Made by a program: the position numbers and the translations under genes. Positions 45,275 through 54,142 of a DNA stretch of 64,000 bases are shown in pieces. Location: positions 22,806 to 86,805 of the forward strand of contig DVEF01000012.1 in NCBI GenBank assembly GCA_015295805.1, written 5' to 3'. This DNA comes from Geminocystis sp. M7585_C2015_104 (GTDB lineage: Bacteria; Cyanobacteriota; Cyanobacteriia; Cyanobacteriales; Cyanobacteriaceae). Position 1 is the stretch's first letter; each line of letters opens with the position of its first letter. Under the pieces are notes generated by a model. The model had not been told where the DNA came from. It did no database searches and was given only the letters and a program-made list of their open reading frames with translations.

Positions 45275-48111
45275 CAAACCCGGGGCAGCTCCTTATTCTA
45301 GTCGGAATCCTATCTCCTGTCAAGCCCTCTCTTCCTGATTTCTTTTTAGAAAGCCTTTGAGCTGGAGGGACGAAAGCGAGGGAATTTTACATTTCTTCAC
45401 AGACAGCCCCGTCGAGGCCCACAAGGTCCATTACCGGGGATGCCGCCTCCACCAGGGTCAACTCACCGGCCTGGGCGCCAAATCAATAAAGATATAATAA
45501 ACAGTACACGCGAAAAAAAGAAAGAACTGTGACACCACCACCAGCATTGTTAGGTAAGTTGAAAAGGGAATGCTGGGGAGGTTAACACTTTTTTACATTT
45601 TGCTCAATGGGGGCGGCCTTGGCGGCTTTTGCCTTCTACTGTTTCCAGATTAAAGTAATTGACAGCTTGCTTATTGTCCATGACCCCCTGCTAATGTGCT
45701 TAATAATTATCTGGCAAAGCGGGGAAACTGCCTGGGCTTTTTTTTGGCGGCATTTCTTGTTGTCAGGAGTATTATCACTGAGCCTTTTCCAGAGCATGCT
45801 AAACTTCTTGATTCAAGTCTTTTTTCGAATACATCTCCAAATACCTCACAACCCCCTTTTGACGGTAAAAACACCCCTGAATACTTCTTATAACTCCCCT
45901 ATCCTTTATCCATTCCTCTAGGGGCAAGCATATTGCACATGCCATCAAAACTAGTGCTTATCCTTATTTATTATCTTACCTCATTAGTAAACTATTTAAA
46001 TCTCCAATTTGTACATCTATATTGCTTTATTTGCCTATTGTATATTGGCGACATAACAATCAGGAGTAATTACAGAAAATGCTGTATCTCCTCCCATTTA
46101 TCCCCAGCAATAAAGGCCTCTATAAACTACTTTCTCTCCTTGGCAAACTGATAAACTTACCCCTTGGCCTTTCTTAGCCAAAACTGTGGCACTTTTAACT
46201 GCAGATGCCAAAAAAACTGACCAGAATAAATTATATGTACGTGACCAAAATTATATCAGCTTTTATTTTGTATAATAATAGCATATGCAGGATATTTTTT
46301 AAGTTAGGATGTCTTTAATTGAGCTCTGTGAAGATGCATGAGAGGCAAAATAAATGGTTTGTCTTTACAAGAAAATGACCAGAATCGGGGGTTTTACCGG
46401 GTATTCGGTTTTTTCGCCGCATAATCTCCGCTTTGTGTAATTTATCAGGAATGCTTCTGGATTTGTTTCCTTGAGGGATTTCTGGACAAATTTATCTGCT
46501 TCCCGAATAAGGTATTTTATTACGGTATGAATTTGAATTTTTTTGGACATCAGTATTAGGGTATAGTTGTTGTAATTTATTTTTAAGTTTTGCTTGAATC
46601 ACCTCGAATAATTCTCAGTTTTTTGATTAAAATTTTACTTTATTTCTTTTTGTCCGAAGGTGTTGTTCGAGTTAATTATTAATCGCTCTCCTTGCGGGGG
46701 TTTGAATCCGTTTCAAACAATAACAGACACAATATGTCTTTTATTTTGGCCCACACCGAGCTATAAGAAACTAACCAAAAACTATTGATATTTATTTTTA
46801 TTAGAATTAAGAGGGCAGCTCCTGCTAACCTCCTGTCAAGAACACAATGATGACCCTGTCTTGGACTTTGTTCATCCCCCTTTTTCCTATTTTCTCCACC
46901 TTTGTTACCCCAATTTATTAGAATATTTTTTCAAATAAAATTGGCATTCCCCACCCCCTGGAGGCTTATTATAATCACTCATAAGCCCCTGTATCCCCCA
47001 CCCCTGGGGCAAGTTCAAGGGGGTTTAACATTTTTCCACATCTAGCCTAGTGATTGCTTTAAAAAGCCACTGACGGAGGATTAGCAATCCTGCTATCCTC
47101 TTCCCCCTTTCATCCCCCGCCAGTATCCTGTCTTTTCTCAAACCCACTCTTAAATCAAAATCCCTGATTTTTTAAGTTTACACAGAAACTACATTTAGGC
47201 ACGGACAACCCATTCTCCCATGCCCCCATTATAGGGGAAACCAGAGTCGAAGCGGAAGGCCACTTCACATCTTTTTACATTCAGCTCATGGATGAAACCA
47301 GAGGATGGAACCACAGTCCTATGATAGCAGTACCGACGAGAGAGTCGAGGACAACCCCAGTGGTGATTCTTACCCCTTCCCCTCTTTGGACTGCCTTTAT
47401 CTTTTACCGAGTGTTGGCAGGGGTTATTGACGAGTAAAACTGTCCTTTCTGTCTTTCTTTTCTGTCCCCCTTTGGGCCTCCCTTATTACATAAATAAAAA
47501 ATCCCACGGAACACCCATTCTCCTACAGTTAACATTTTAGAGGAGAGAAAGGGAGAAGTGCAAGACGGTGCAACATTTTTTTACACTGAGCCCATTGAAC
47601 AAGCCAAAAAAGAATGGGTTTAAAAAAGAGGAGTAGCCATTTTGGGTCTATATTATCTCTGTAGTTCAGTATATCCAAGCTTTTAATTTATGAATTAATG
47701 AACCACATGGCACCTCCCCCGGCCACCCCGTCGGTAGGTACTGACGGACTTGAGATGTCTTTGTCCCACCTTTTCCCTTCCTCTATTTCAAATTTGTTTC
47801 GAATTTGCTTGCCGTTGCCTTCCCAAAGGACATTGCCTGGATGCCCCTCAACCGGCAGGGGGGTTAGAAAACCAAGGACAAGGGGGGAATTCTCATTCTG
47901 GGCATGGATACTGCCACCCCAACCGCGGGGATTTTTCACGGCTATTGCCCTCTGCCTGTTTTTCCCCACCTTCAGTCCCTTCTCTCTTTATATTATTTTA
48001 GAAATGTTAAGTAACCCAAAAAGGTAAAGAAAAACCATTGTGATACAATTACCATTCTAGGGAAAAGGGAAGGGGAAGTGCAAGGGAGTGTAACATTTTT
48101 TCACATTGAGT
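45275..48111. other. 2.8 kb gene-poor region with dispersed degenerate repeats
   Basis: No gene is convincingly encoded between tatC and the DUF445 gene. Short open frames at 45607-45921 (plus), 47688-47969 (minus) and 47698-48027 (plus) have no ribosome site or family resemblance. What does stand out are six copies of a decayed repeat and a possible relic gene, both listed separately. No tRNA, terminator or IS end was recognised. Confidence 0.6.
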
Positions 48112-48128
48112 CTATTGATTAAACCAGA
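45364..48128. repeat. Dispersed degenerate repeat, six copies, last copy runs into the DUF445 stop
   Basis: A shared core close to TAACATTTTTTCACATT preceded by a purine-rich AAGTGCAAGG-like segment recurs at about 45366-45412, 45562-45612, 47008-47056, 47247-47310, 47545-47605 and 48060-48128. The last copy includes the end of the DUF445 gene. Two other copies carry a decayed version of the same gene end: reverse-strand reading at 47280-47310 gives ILWFHP-stop and at 47587-47610 LFWLVQW, against the real FLWFNQ-stop. Units may extend to about 95 bp, with a CATTCT-like block further upstream. Confidence 0.6.
46365..46602 (-). pseudogene. Possible relic small gene with an A7 frameshift
   Basis: Two minus-strand frames join at an A7 tract (near 46541-46548): the first, from a GTG at 46602, reads VIQAKLKNKLQQLYPNTDVQ, and the second continues KIQIHTVIKYLIREADKFVQ and ends at 46365. 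Together they would give a charged helical protein of about 80 residues. No ribosome site precedes either start and I recognise no family. It could be chance. Confidence 0.25.
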
Positions 48129-49350
48129 GGAAGATGGCCTGAAGGATGCCGATGAGGAAACCGAGAATGCCGCCTAGGTTGACAATGGCTTGCAATTCGG
48201 TTTTGACGAGGCTTTGAGTGGCAATTTCTAGTTGTTGGGGGGTTGTGGCCTTAATGCGGTCGATGATAACCTGGTCAAGGGAGAGAATAGGGATGGCCTG
48301 AGCTACGATGGTTTCTAAGTCCTTTTCTAAATGTCTTTCGATGATTAGAGCTAATTCTTTACTGAAAAATTCTAGGGAACTGTTGACGGCGCTGGAGGAC
48401 TGAAGACGGTGTACAATGAGAAGGGATATGTTGTCCCAGTTTATGTTTTCACTGAGTTGGTGGAGTAAGTCTGGGCCTTTGTCTTGTATATATTGACGGA
48501 CGGTTTGATTGATATTTTCTCTTAATTGTTTTACGGTGGCGACGGGGAGATTCTGGAGGGACAATTCCAGGAAAAACTCTTTTAATCTGTTTCTGATTTC
48601 CAGGGATAATAATAATTCTTTGATTCTGGTGTTTGCCGTTTCCTTCTCATCTAAACAGAAACTTCTAAGTCTAGTCAGGGCGTTTTTAACCCCAAATAAA
48701 TTAGCTACCACCCAGTAGGTGCCACTTGTTTTCTCCCTGAATCCTTCGTCAATGACGTTTATATTACGCTCGGTCAAAAAGTTGACTAGACCCTGTCTGA
48801 TTATATCAGGAGAAAGGACAAATTGCAACAACCAGTCGGCCAGTTGTCTTGCCTGATTTTCGTTGAGTTTAAATTCCAGCAAAACTTTGTCGAAAATCTG
48901 GTTGATTTGTGTCTCCAAAAAATCGCCCTTTCTGGCAATGGTTTTCAATAACTTCGGCAGGGAATCGCCGAAAATATCTCTTAGAATGTCGGCTAGGATT
49001 TTAGCAGTTTTTTCTTCTTGATTCTGGTTGATTTGTTGTAATCCCAGTTGTAACAACCAGAAGATAACAGCTTTTACCCTCTCGGTGGCTAATAGTCTCT
49101 TGGCGATGTGTTGCAATTCCTCAGGAGTAAGAAGGGAATTGAGGATGGTGTCGGCGACTTTTTTGGCTAACCTCTCCTGGTTGCGGGGGATTAAACCGGG
49201 GGTAAAGGGAAGTCTTCGCCCAAACACATAAATAGGTTTGTAGGGGCGAAACAACATGTTGATAGCCAAATCATTAGTGAAATAACCAATGATGCCACCG
49301 ACAAGGGGAGGAAGGAGAAAACGCCACCAATAAGCCAAGTCTATGGGCAT
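48112..49350 (-). CDS. DUF445 family membrane protein
   Basis: The 412-residue protein starts with a membrane segment (about 10-28) containing [19 protein letters not shown], the signature of DUF445/YheB-like proteins, followed by [16 protein letters not shown]. The middle is a long helical region and the C-terminus has another membrane helix ending FLWFNQ. Function is unknown. The last codons lie inside the most intact copy of the dispersed repeat found downstream. menG lies upstream on the same strand, 34 bp away. Confidence 0.88.
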   Translation of the reverse strand: MPIDLAYWWRFLLPPLVGGIIGYFTNDLAINMLFRPYKPIYVFGRRLPFTPGLIPRNQERLAKKVADTILNSLLTPEELQHIAKRLLATERVKAVIFWLLQLGLQQINQNQEEKTAKILADILRDIFGDSLPKLLKTIARKGDFLETQINQIFDKVLLEFKLNENQARQLADWLLQFVLSPDIIRQGLVNFLTERNINVIDEGFREKTSGTYWVVANLFGVKNALTRLRSFCLDEKETANTRIKELLLSLEIRNRLKEFFLELSLQNLPVATVKQLRENINQTVRQYIQDKGPDLLHQLSENINWDNISLLIVHRLQSSSAVNSSLEFFSKELALIIERHLEKDLETIVAQAIPILSLDQVIIDRIKATTPQQLEIATQSLVKTELQAIVNLGGILGFLIGILQAIFLWFNQ

Positions 49351-49384
49351 TCCCGACTAGCAAAGTTGAGCTATGATGTTGTCA

Positions 49385-50083
49385 TTACTTGGTTAAGACT
49401 AAAACTCCCATCATACCCCCCATGAGGGGATAGTGTGTTTGTTGGCTGAAACCAATTTGTTTGGCTATGGCTATTTGCTGTTTGCCATTGGGAAAGCGTT
49501 TTATACTGGGGTGGATGTAGGCATAGTCTTGTTGGTTGCCAAAAAAAGAGGCGGCGGTGACTACTATGTTTTCTAAATACCATTGTTGGGCAGCCGCTAA
49601 CCAACCATTGTCAGGCCGATGAAAGTCCAGGATTGCTGCCTTCTTGCCTGGTTTCAACACCCTCCATATTTCTCGCATCCCTGCAGGAATGTCAACCACG
49701 TTTCTTAAACCATAACCCATGGTGATACAGTCTATACTGTTGTCTGGAAAAGGGAGTTTTAAAACATCTGCCTCCAGCCATTCTATTTTATCATACCCCC
49801 TTCTTCTTGCTTTTTCCCTTGCCACTGCTAATAGACGGGGTGAAAAATCTACACCTATTACTTTCCCCTTTTTTATTTTCTTTGCCAGTAGAAATGTCAA
49901 ATCCCCTGTACCACAACATAAATCTATTGCAATACCCGCTGGGTCTGGATTACTCCAATTAACAGTCATTTGTTTCCACACTCTGTGTAATCCAAGGCTT
50001 AGCCAGTCGTTGAGCAAATCATAGACTGGGGCTATCCTGTCAAACATGTGTTGGATTTGGGAAGGCGAGGAAGTGAAATTCAT
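49385..50083 (-). CDS. menG: Demethylphylloquinone / demethylmenaquinone methyltransferase
   Basis: This 232-residue SAM-dependent methyltransferase of the UbiE/MenG family performs the last C-methylation of the naphthoquinone ring, giving phylloquinone of photosystem I in cyanobacteria. It begins with the family segment MFDRIAPVYDLLNDWLSLG (about 13-31), then the SAM site LCCGTGDLTF near 57-66 and YGLRNVVD near 128-135. The cyanobacterial context is why I favour phylloquinone over ubiquinone. Confidence 0.93.
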   Translation of the reverse strand: MNFTSSPSQIQHMFDRIAPVYDLLNDWLSLGLHRVWKQMTVNWSNPDPAGIAIDLCCGTGDLTFLLAKKIKKGKVIGVDFSPRLLAVAREKARRRGYDKIEWLEADVLKLPFPDNSIDCITMGYGLRNVVDIPAGMREIWRVLKPGKKAAILDFHRPDNGWLAAAQQWYLENIVVTAASFFGNQQDYAYIHPSIKRFPNGKQQIAIAKQIGFSQQTHYPLMGGMMGVLVLTK

Positions 50084-50400
50084 CTAGCAGTATTGGCGAT
50101 GATAAATTAACTAAACAAACTAATCAAATTAGTCGGCGACTATTTATTCTAACAAAATGTGTTATAATGTCATGGTGGGAGTTTAACACAGTACCCTTCC
50201 TAGGAAAATTAGAAAACACCGAGGTTTGATTTAAAAAGTCGAAGGGGATGAGATGTCTGGGAGGCGAAGGGAGGCTTAGACGGCTGGTGTGCGTCTGTTG
50301 CCGTCTCCCCCACCCCGGCTGACGTCTTGCTACCCGTTTTTCCACTGGAGTCTTGTGATTGATGGTTTTAGTATAACTTTAAGGGAAAATCAGGAAGTGT
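50084..50400. other. Divergent control region between menG and the DUF4327 gene
   Basis: This 317 bp stretch carries a TATAAT at 50163-50168 on the plus strand without a good -35, 233 bases before the DUF4327 start. Otherwise I see nothing. Confidence 0.4.
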
Positions 50401-50622
50401 ATGCCAAGAAAGCAAGTTATTCACCCGATGGTGAAGTTGCAACAGCAGGTGTCTTCTCTTGTCAATTCCAAAATAGTCACCCCCGATGATAATATTGGGA
50501 AGATAGCTCTGTTATTCGGGAAAGACTGGGCCTTTCTCAAATCGGAGTTGATAGCCTATGGGTTTTCCATGCAAGATCCGATTCGAGATTTGTTAGTGGT
50601 GGAAAAATGGGAGGACGAGTAG
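50401..50622 (+). CDS. DUF4327 family small protein
   Basis: The 73-residue protein reads as the cyanobacterial DUF4327 family: HPMVKLQQQVSSLV near the start, then IGKIALLFGKDWAFLKSELIAYGFSMQDPI. Such proteins have no known role. It has no signal or membrane segment. The start ATG 50401 lacks a strong ribosome site. Confidence 0.8.
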   Translation: MPRKQVIHPMVKLQQQVSSLVNSKIVTPDDNIGKIALLFGKDWAFLKSELIAYGFSMQDPIRDLLVVEKWEDE

Positions 50623-50759
50623 GCAAAAATAGTGGTACAATGGGGGCCGGTGCCATCTATCTGATAAAAAGAGTGGATGGCAAAACCTCTGGAAACCCCA
50701 GTTGGCACTATAAGTCTTCCCTGAAGTTTTTTCTAGTACACATCTCCCCTATATTCCCT

Positions 50760-50963
50760 CTATAAGTCTTCTGGCATAACCCACTTGCCGGGTGACATCA
50801 GTTTCCGCAGTCTTGCCTCCTCCGCCATTTCCAACATTTTCTCCAGGGGGGTATTTTGGATGAAGCGGGAGGCTTGTTTAACGTATTCTCTATTGGGACA
50901 ATCATCCCCCAGAATACAACCGTTGACACATTCTACCTTACAGTTTACAGCTTTCTCACTCAT
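50760..50963 (-). CDS. Conserved cyanobacterial small protein with N-terminal cysteine cluster
   Basis: The 67-residue protein has four cysteines, C8, C12, C16 and C22, in CKVECVNGCILGDDC, which could bind zinc or an iron-sulfur cluster, followed by an amphipathic helical part. I remember homologs of this length in cyanobacteria but no function. It is divergent from the DUF3611 gene with 94 bp between starts. Confidence 0.7.
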   Translation of the reverse strand: MSEKAVNCKVECVNGCILGDDCPNREYVKQASRFIQNTPLEKMLEMAEEARLRKLMSPGKWVMPEDL

Positions 50964-51057
50964 AGTGATGTTTCCTCAATAGAAGAGAAGATTAAATCTC
51001 CCCAATTATACCAATTAAACCAGTGGGGATAGGGGTTATACTTGGATAAGAGATAGT

Positions 51058-51651
51058 GTGTCTGATGCCGGCGAAATGACTAAGGATTCAGAAATTACAT
51101 CCCCCCCTTCGCTGCCACCCGCCATTGCTAGGGTATCCAGGAATCTCCAGAGATGGGGTTTTTGGAGTTTCTGGTTGCAATTAGTCTTGGGTATTATTTC
51201 GGGGGTTACCCTCTTGTTTGCCACACCTGCTTTGTTTAACACCCAGGAGAGGAAGAGTGGTATACAACTTGGAGTTTTTGCAGCCTTTGTCAGCGTGATT
51301 TTACTCACGGCCGCTATTATAATTGCTTTCCGTTATGGTAGAATCGGGAGGAGGCTGGAGAATGCCAACCCCTCTGTAAGACCAAAAAAATCGGAAACAC
51401 TGCGCCTTATTAGAGTCGGTTTAATTTTAAACCTGGTGGGGATGTTGTTTGCTATAATCGGGGCGGAAACTCTGGTGGGTATAGGCTTAGCCAAGTCTCT
51501 AACCCTCGCGCCTCAGTTAATTAGTCCAAATCCCCAACAGTTTGTTAATTCTCTGGATTTACTGATTATCCAGGCTAATACTAACACAATTGCGGCCCAT
51601 TTTGCCGGCATTGTAACTTCCTTGATTCTCTTGGAGCGTGTTAGCATATAG
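51058..51651 (+). CDS. DUF3611 family membrane protein
   Basis: The 197-residue protein matches DUF3611: LPPAIARVSRNLQRWGFWSFWLQLVLGIISGVTLLFA-like start (about 20-56) followed by further hydrophobic segments, about four in total. Homologs occur in cyanobacteria and chloroplast-targeted plant proteins; role unknown. The start is GTG 51058, or ATG 51076 after six codons. It is convergent with DUF3285, 6 bp between stops. Confidence 0.82.
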   Translation: MSDAGEMTKDSEITSPPSLPPAIARVSRNLQRWGFWSFWLQLVLGIISGVTLLFATPALFNTQERKSGIQLGVFAAFVSVILLTAAIIIAFRYGRIGRRLENANPSVRPKKSETLRLIRVGLILNLVGMLFAIIGAETLVGIGLAKSLTLAPQLISPNPQQFVNSLDLLIIQANTNTIAAHFAGIVTSLILLERVSI

Positions 51652-51657
51652 TTGTCT

Positions 51658-51846
51658 CTAGCGGGTGAGGTAGGAAATTCCCACCAGGAAGGTTAATAAG
51701 CCTATAACGGTGAGGAAGAAGTGTTTCAGGGAGGTGTTTCTTTTTCGCACCATGTTTCTCATGGCCAGTCTAACATAGCTATACTCCCTTGTTTTGTTTG
51801 TCTCTTTGGCAGTTGTGGAAGTAGGTGATGGTTTTTCTGTCATACT
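51658..51846 (-). CDS. DUF3285 family small membrane protein
   Basis: From ATG 51846 the product has 62 residues. The C-terminal half, YVRLAMRNMVRKRNTSLKHF followed by a single membrane span, is the DUF3285 signature of cyanobacteria and plastids. Function is unknown. A TTG at 51894 would add 16 poorly structured residues; I prefer the ATG. Confidence 0.8.
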   Translation of the reverse strand, partial: SMTEKPSPTSTTAKETNKTREYSYVRLAMRNMVRKRNTSLKHFFLTVIGLLTFLVGISYLTR

Positions 51847-51976
51847 GTCATAGGGGTTGTTGTTTTTTCTTATGTTAGTATTTGGGTTAGTCAAAAGGCA
51901 ACTCCCGGTGGTAGGGTTATAATCTATACTGGTGACGAAGGTTTTTTAGACGCCACTGCCATATATTCTGAAACCC

Positions 51977-52639
51977 ATGAGTAACAGGGAGAAAAAGGAA
52001 TACAAAGACAATTGGATTGACAGATTATTTATTGCCTTATTTTCTAGGAAAATGGCAAAGGCCCTAGGCACGAAAACGAGGTTGAGGGGTTATGATGGTT
52101 TTGTGGACTTGTCAAAACAAATTATGACGGGGAGAAATCCACAGCAGCAACAGGAATTGGTGGAAAAGGTTTTGAAATCTTTAATTCCCCCTTGTGTAGT
52201 ATTTTTGATTCGCACTTTTTTTCCCCCTTCCAAATGGGTATGCGAGTTTAACGCCACCTTTGCCACTATTTTATTTGAGTGGTTAGTAGGGAAATCGGAG
52301 GTGAGGGAAGTAGAAATTGTTGGGGAAAACGGGGAAATTCGTCGTCAAAAAAGTGGGGTATATATTCACAAATGTCGTTATCTAGAAGCTAGTGGTTGTG
52401 TAGCTATGTGTGTTAACATGTGTAAGTTGCCCACACAGAAATTCTTCACAGAGTATCTTAGAATTCCCCTGACTATGACTCCCAATTTTGAAGATTTTAG
52501 TTGTGAGATGGTGTTTGGCAAGTCTCCGCCACCGTTTACCAGTGAGGCGGTATACAATCAACCCTGTTTGCAAGATACCTGTAGTCAGGCTGTGGTTTCC
52601 CATCCCCCTCGACCTTGTTCCAAAATTAGGGTAGTCTAG
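51977..52639 (+). CDS. DUF4033 protein, beta-carotene isomerase D27-like
   Basis: The 220-residue protein has the C-terminal DUF4033 signature with cysteine-rich blocks: CRYLEASGCVAMCVNMCKLP (about 134-153), FFTEYLRIPLTMTPNFEDFSC and PCLQDTC. Plant D27 is an iron-binding beta-carotene isomerase in strigolactone synthesis; cyanobacteria have homologs but do not make strigolactone, so its substrate is probably another carotenoid. It is followed by the frameshifted flippase-like gene after 8 bp. Confidence 0.85.
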   Translation: MSNREKKEYKDNWIDRLFIALFSRKMAKALGTKTRLRGYDGFVDLSKQIMTGRNPQQQQELVEKVLKSLIPPCVVFLIRTFFPPSKWVCEFNATFATILFEWLVGKSEVREVEIVGENGEIRRQKSGVYIHKCRYLEASGCVAMCVNMCKLPTQKFFTEYLRIPLTMTPNFEDFSCEMVFGKSPPPFTSEAVYNQPCLQDTCSQAVVSHPPRPCSKIRVV

Positions 52640-52647
52640 TAGTTGCT

Positions 52648-53554
52648 ATGGGCATAGTTAGGTATTTCAGCCGTTGGTTTGTTTTGGGAGTTGCCTTATT
52701 TTTTCTGCTTTCTAACCTTATTCAAAACTGGCATGGGATTACCCAAGTCTCTTTGAATTCGCCTGTTTATTTCTGTTTTTTTTTTGAGTTTAATATTCAA
52801 CTGTCTAGGACATCTTTTTTCTGCCTTGGTTTGGAGTTGGATTTTAGACTTGTTTAAGGCAAATCTGAGAGGATTTTCGGCAATATGCATTTATCTAGTC
52901 ACTAACATAGCCAAATACATTCCGGGTAATGTTTGGCATTTTTTAGGAAGGGTAAGGGCGATTGAGAAAAAAGGAGATAGCCTAGATTTAGCCACCGTTG
53001 CCGTTGTAATTGAGCCTTTCTTGATGGCTATTGCTGCTGCTTTGATGACTGTTGTGGCTTTTGTATTTGCCGAGATTGAAAATGAATCGTGGTTATTAAT
53101 TTGGCTAATTGTAACTGGGATTGTAGCCGTTTGCTTGATGGGGATTAATCCAAAAGTAATTAATTTTATCTTGGAGAAAACCAAGAAAATAAGTGGAAAG
53201 TGCTGTGAAAAGCAACTTGTAAAATATCCCCTAAAACCCTTGGTTGGTGGGATAGTATTCCTAATACTGAGAGGGATGGCATTTACTGTTTTGCTAATGG
53301 CATTTATTCCCCTAAAAACAAGTATTGTGCCAGTAGTTATAATGGCATTTAGTATGGCATGGCTACTAGGTTTAATTATACCAGGGGCTCCAGGGGGATT
53401 AGGGGTATTCGAGGCGGTAGCCTTAGCCATTTTGGAAGGAAAGTTGTTGAGTAGTGAGAAGGTGATTATTGTGGTAGCCTTTTTTCGCGTCTCTAGCATT
53501 TTAGCGGAAACTATCATGGCTTATTTAGCCTGGTTATTAAATCCAGATATCTAA
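52648..53554 (+). pseudogene. Flippase-like (LPG synthase transmembrane-domain) gene split by a frameshift at T10
   Basis: An ATG frame from 52648 encodes the first about 45 residues of a multi-span protein and stops at 52857. A second frame continues from the T10 tract at 52776-52785 to 53554 with the family part VTNIAKYIPGNVWHFLGRV and PGAPGGLGVFEAVALA. Removing one T would join them into a protein of about 300 residues of the flippase-like UPF0104 family. The break could be a true mutation, a sequencing or assembly error, or a site of transcriptional slippage on the T run. Both halves otherwise look intact. Confidence 0.82.
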
Positions 53555-53667
53555 TAAGTTTTCCGTAGACTCTCTCATAGAGGGAAACAGGGGTGGACAA
53601 GAGGCTCAATTGAGGGTATTATAGTAACAATCCAAAAAATAATTTTGTTGTTTACCCCTCTTACAGT

Positions 53668-54142
53668 TCAGTCATCATAGAAAACCACTGGCAAAAGCAG
53701 AGAAAGCAGGCGAGAGTCTAAACTTCTGAAATAGATAAACTTGCCAGTCGCCCTTTAAAACGGCTATTAGTATCAAAGCCAGACAGGTAGTGGCAATGGT
53801 TGCAGCAAAAAGACTGGGGAAAAAATAGTTTTGCGGGAATGTCTTGGGTAGCTGTTGGAAAGCAAAATGGGGCGAAAATGCAAATATGTCAGCAAAGAAA
53901 CTAGCTACTATAAAAGGGGTAGGATTAATTTTCTGGCTGGGATAATTTAACCACAAAAAAGAAAGACACAAAAGGGGTATAATCCCCACAATGTGAAGAA
54001 GACATACGATTATGGGATTAATATCTTCCCGGCTAGCCGCAAACAGGAAGATAATTAAATCAGTGGTTGAGTGCGACTAGTATAGCATGGACAATAAATC
54101 CTAACCACAGGGAAAGAAAGCCAACGGTTTTTTTTGGCTCAT
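53668..54142 (-). pseudogene. Decayed multi-span membrane protein
   Basis: Three minus-strand frames carry consecutive pieces of one protein: ATG 54142 with an A8 tract opens toward TVGFLSLWLGFIVHAILVAL in a shifted frame, then a main frame with INPIIVCLLHIVGIIPLLCL and IVASFFADIFAFSPHFAF, then a last frame with FRSLDSRLLSLLLPVVFYDD ending at 53668. From memory this matches a family of cyanobacterial membrane proteins with GINPLI..LFNIMGIIP. At least two shifts and an in-frame stop make a functional product unlikely. Confidence 0.6.

Noticed and set aside
46700..46740. GTTTGAATCC...GTTTCAAAC element resembling a CRISPR repeat
   Set aside because: It occurs only once as an imperfect inverted repeat; there is no second copy at spacer distance and no cas gene nearby.
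47688..48027. Overlapping open frames on both strands
   Set aside because: Composition is low in complexity, rich in Pro, Gly and Ser, with no ribosome site or recognised domain; both lie within the repeat-rich spacer.
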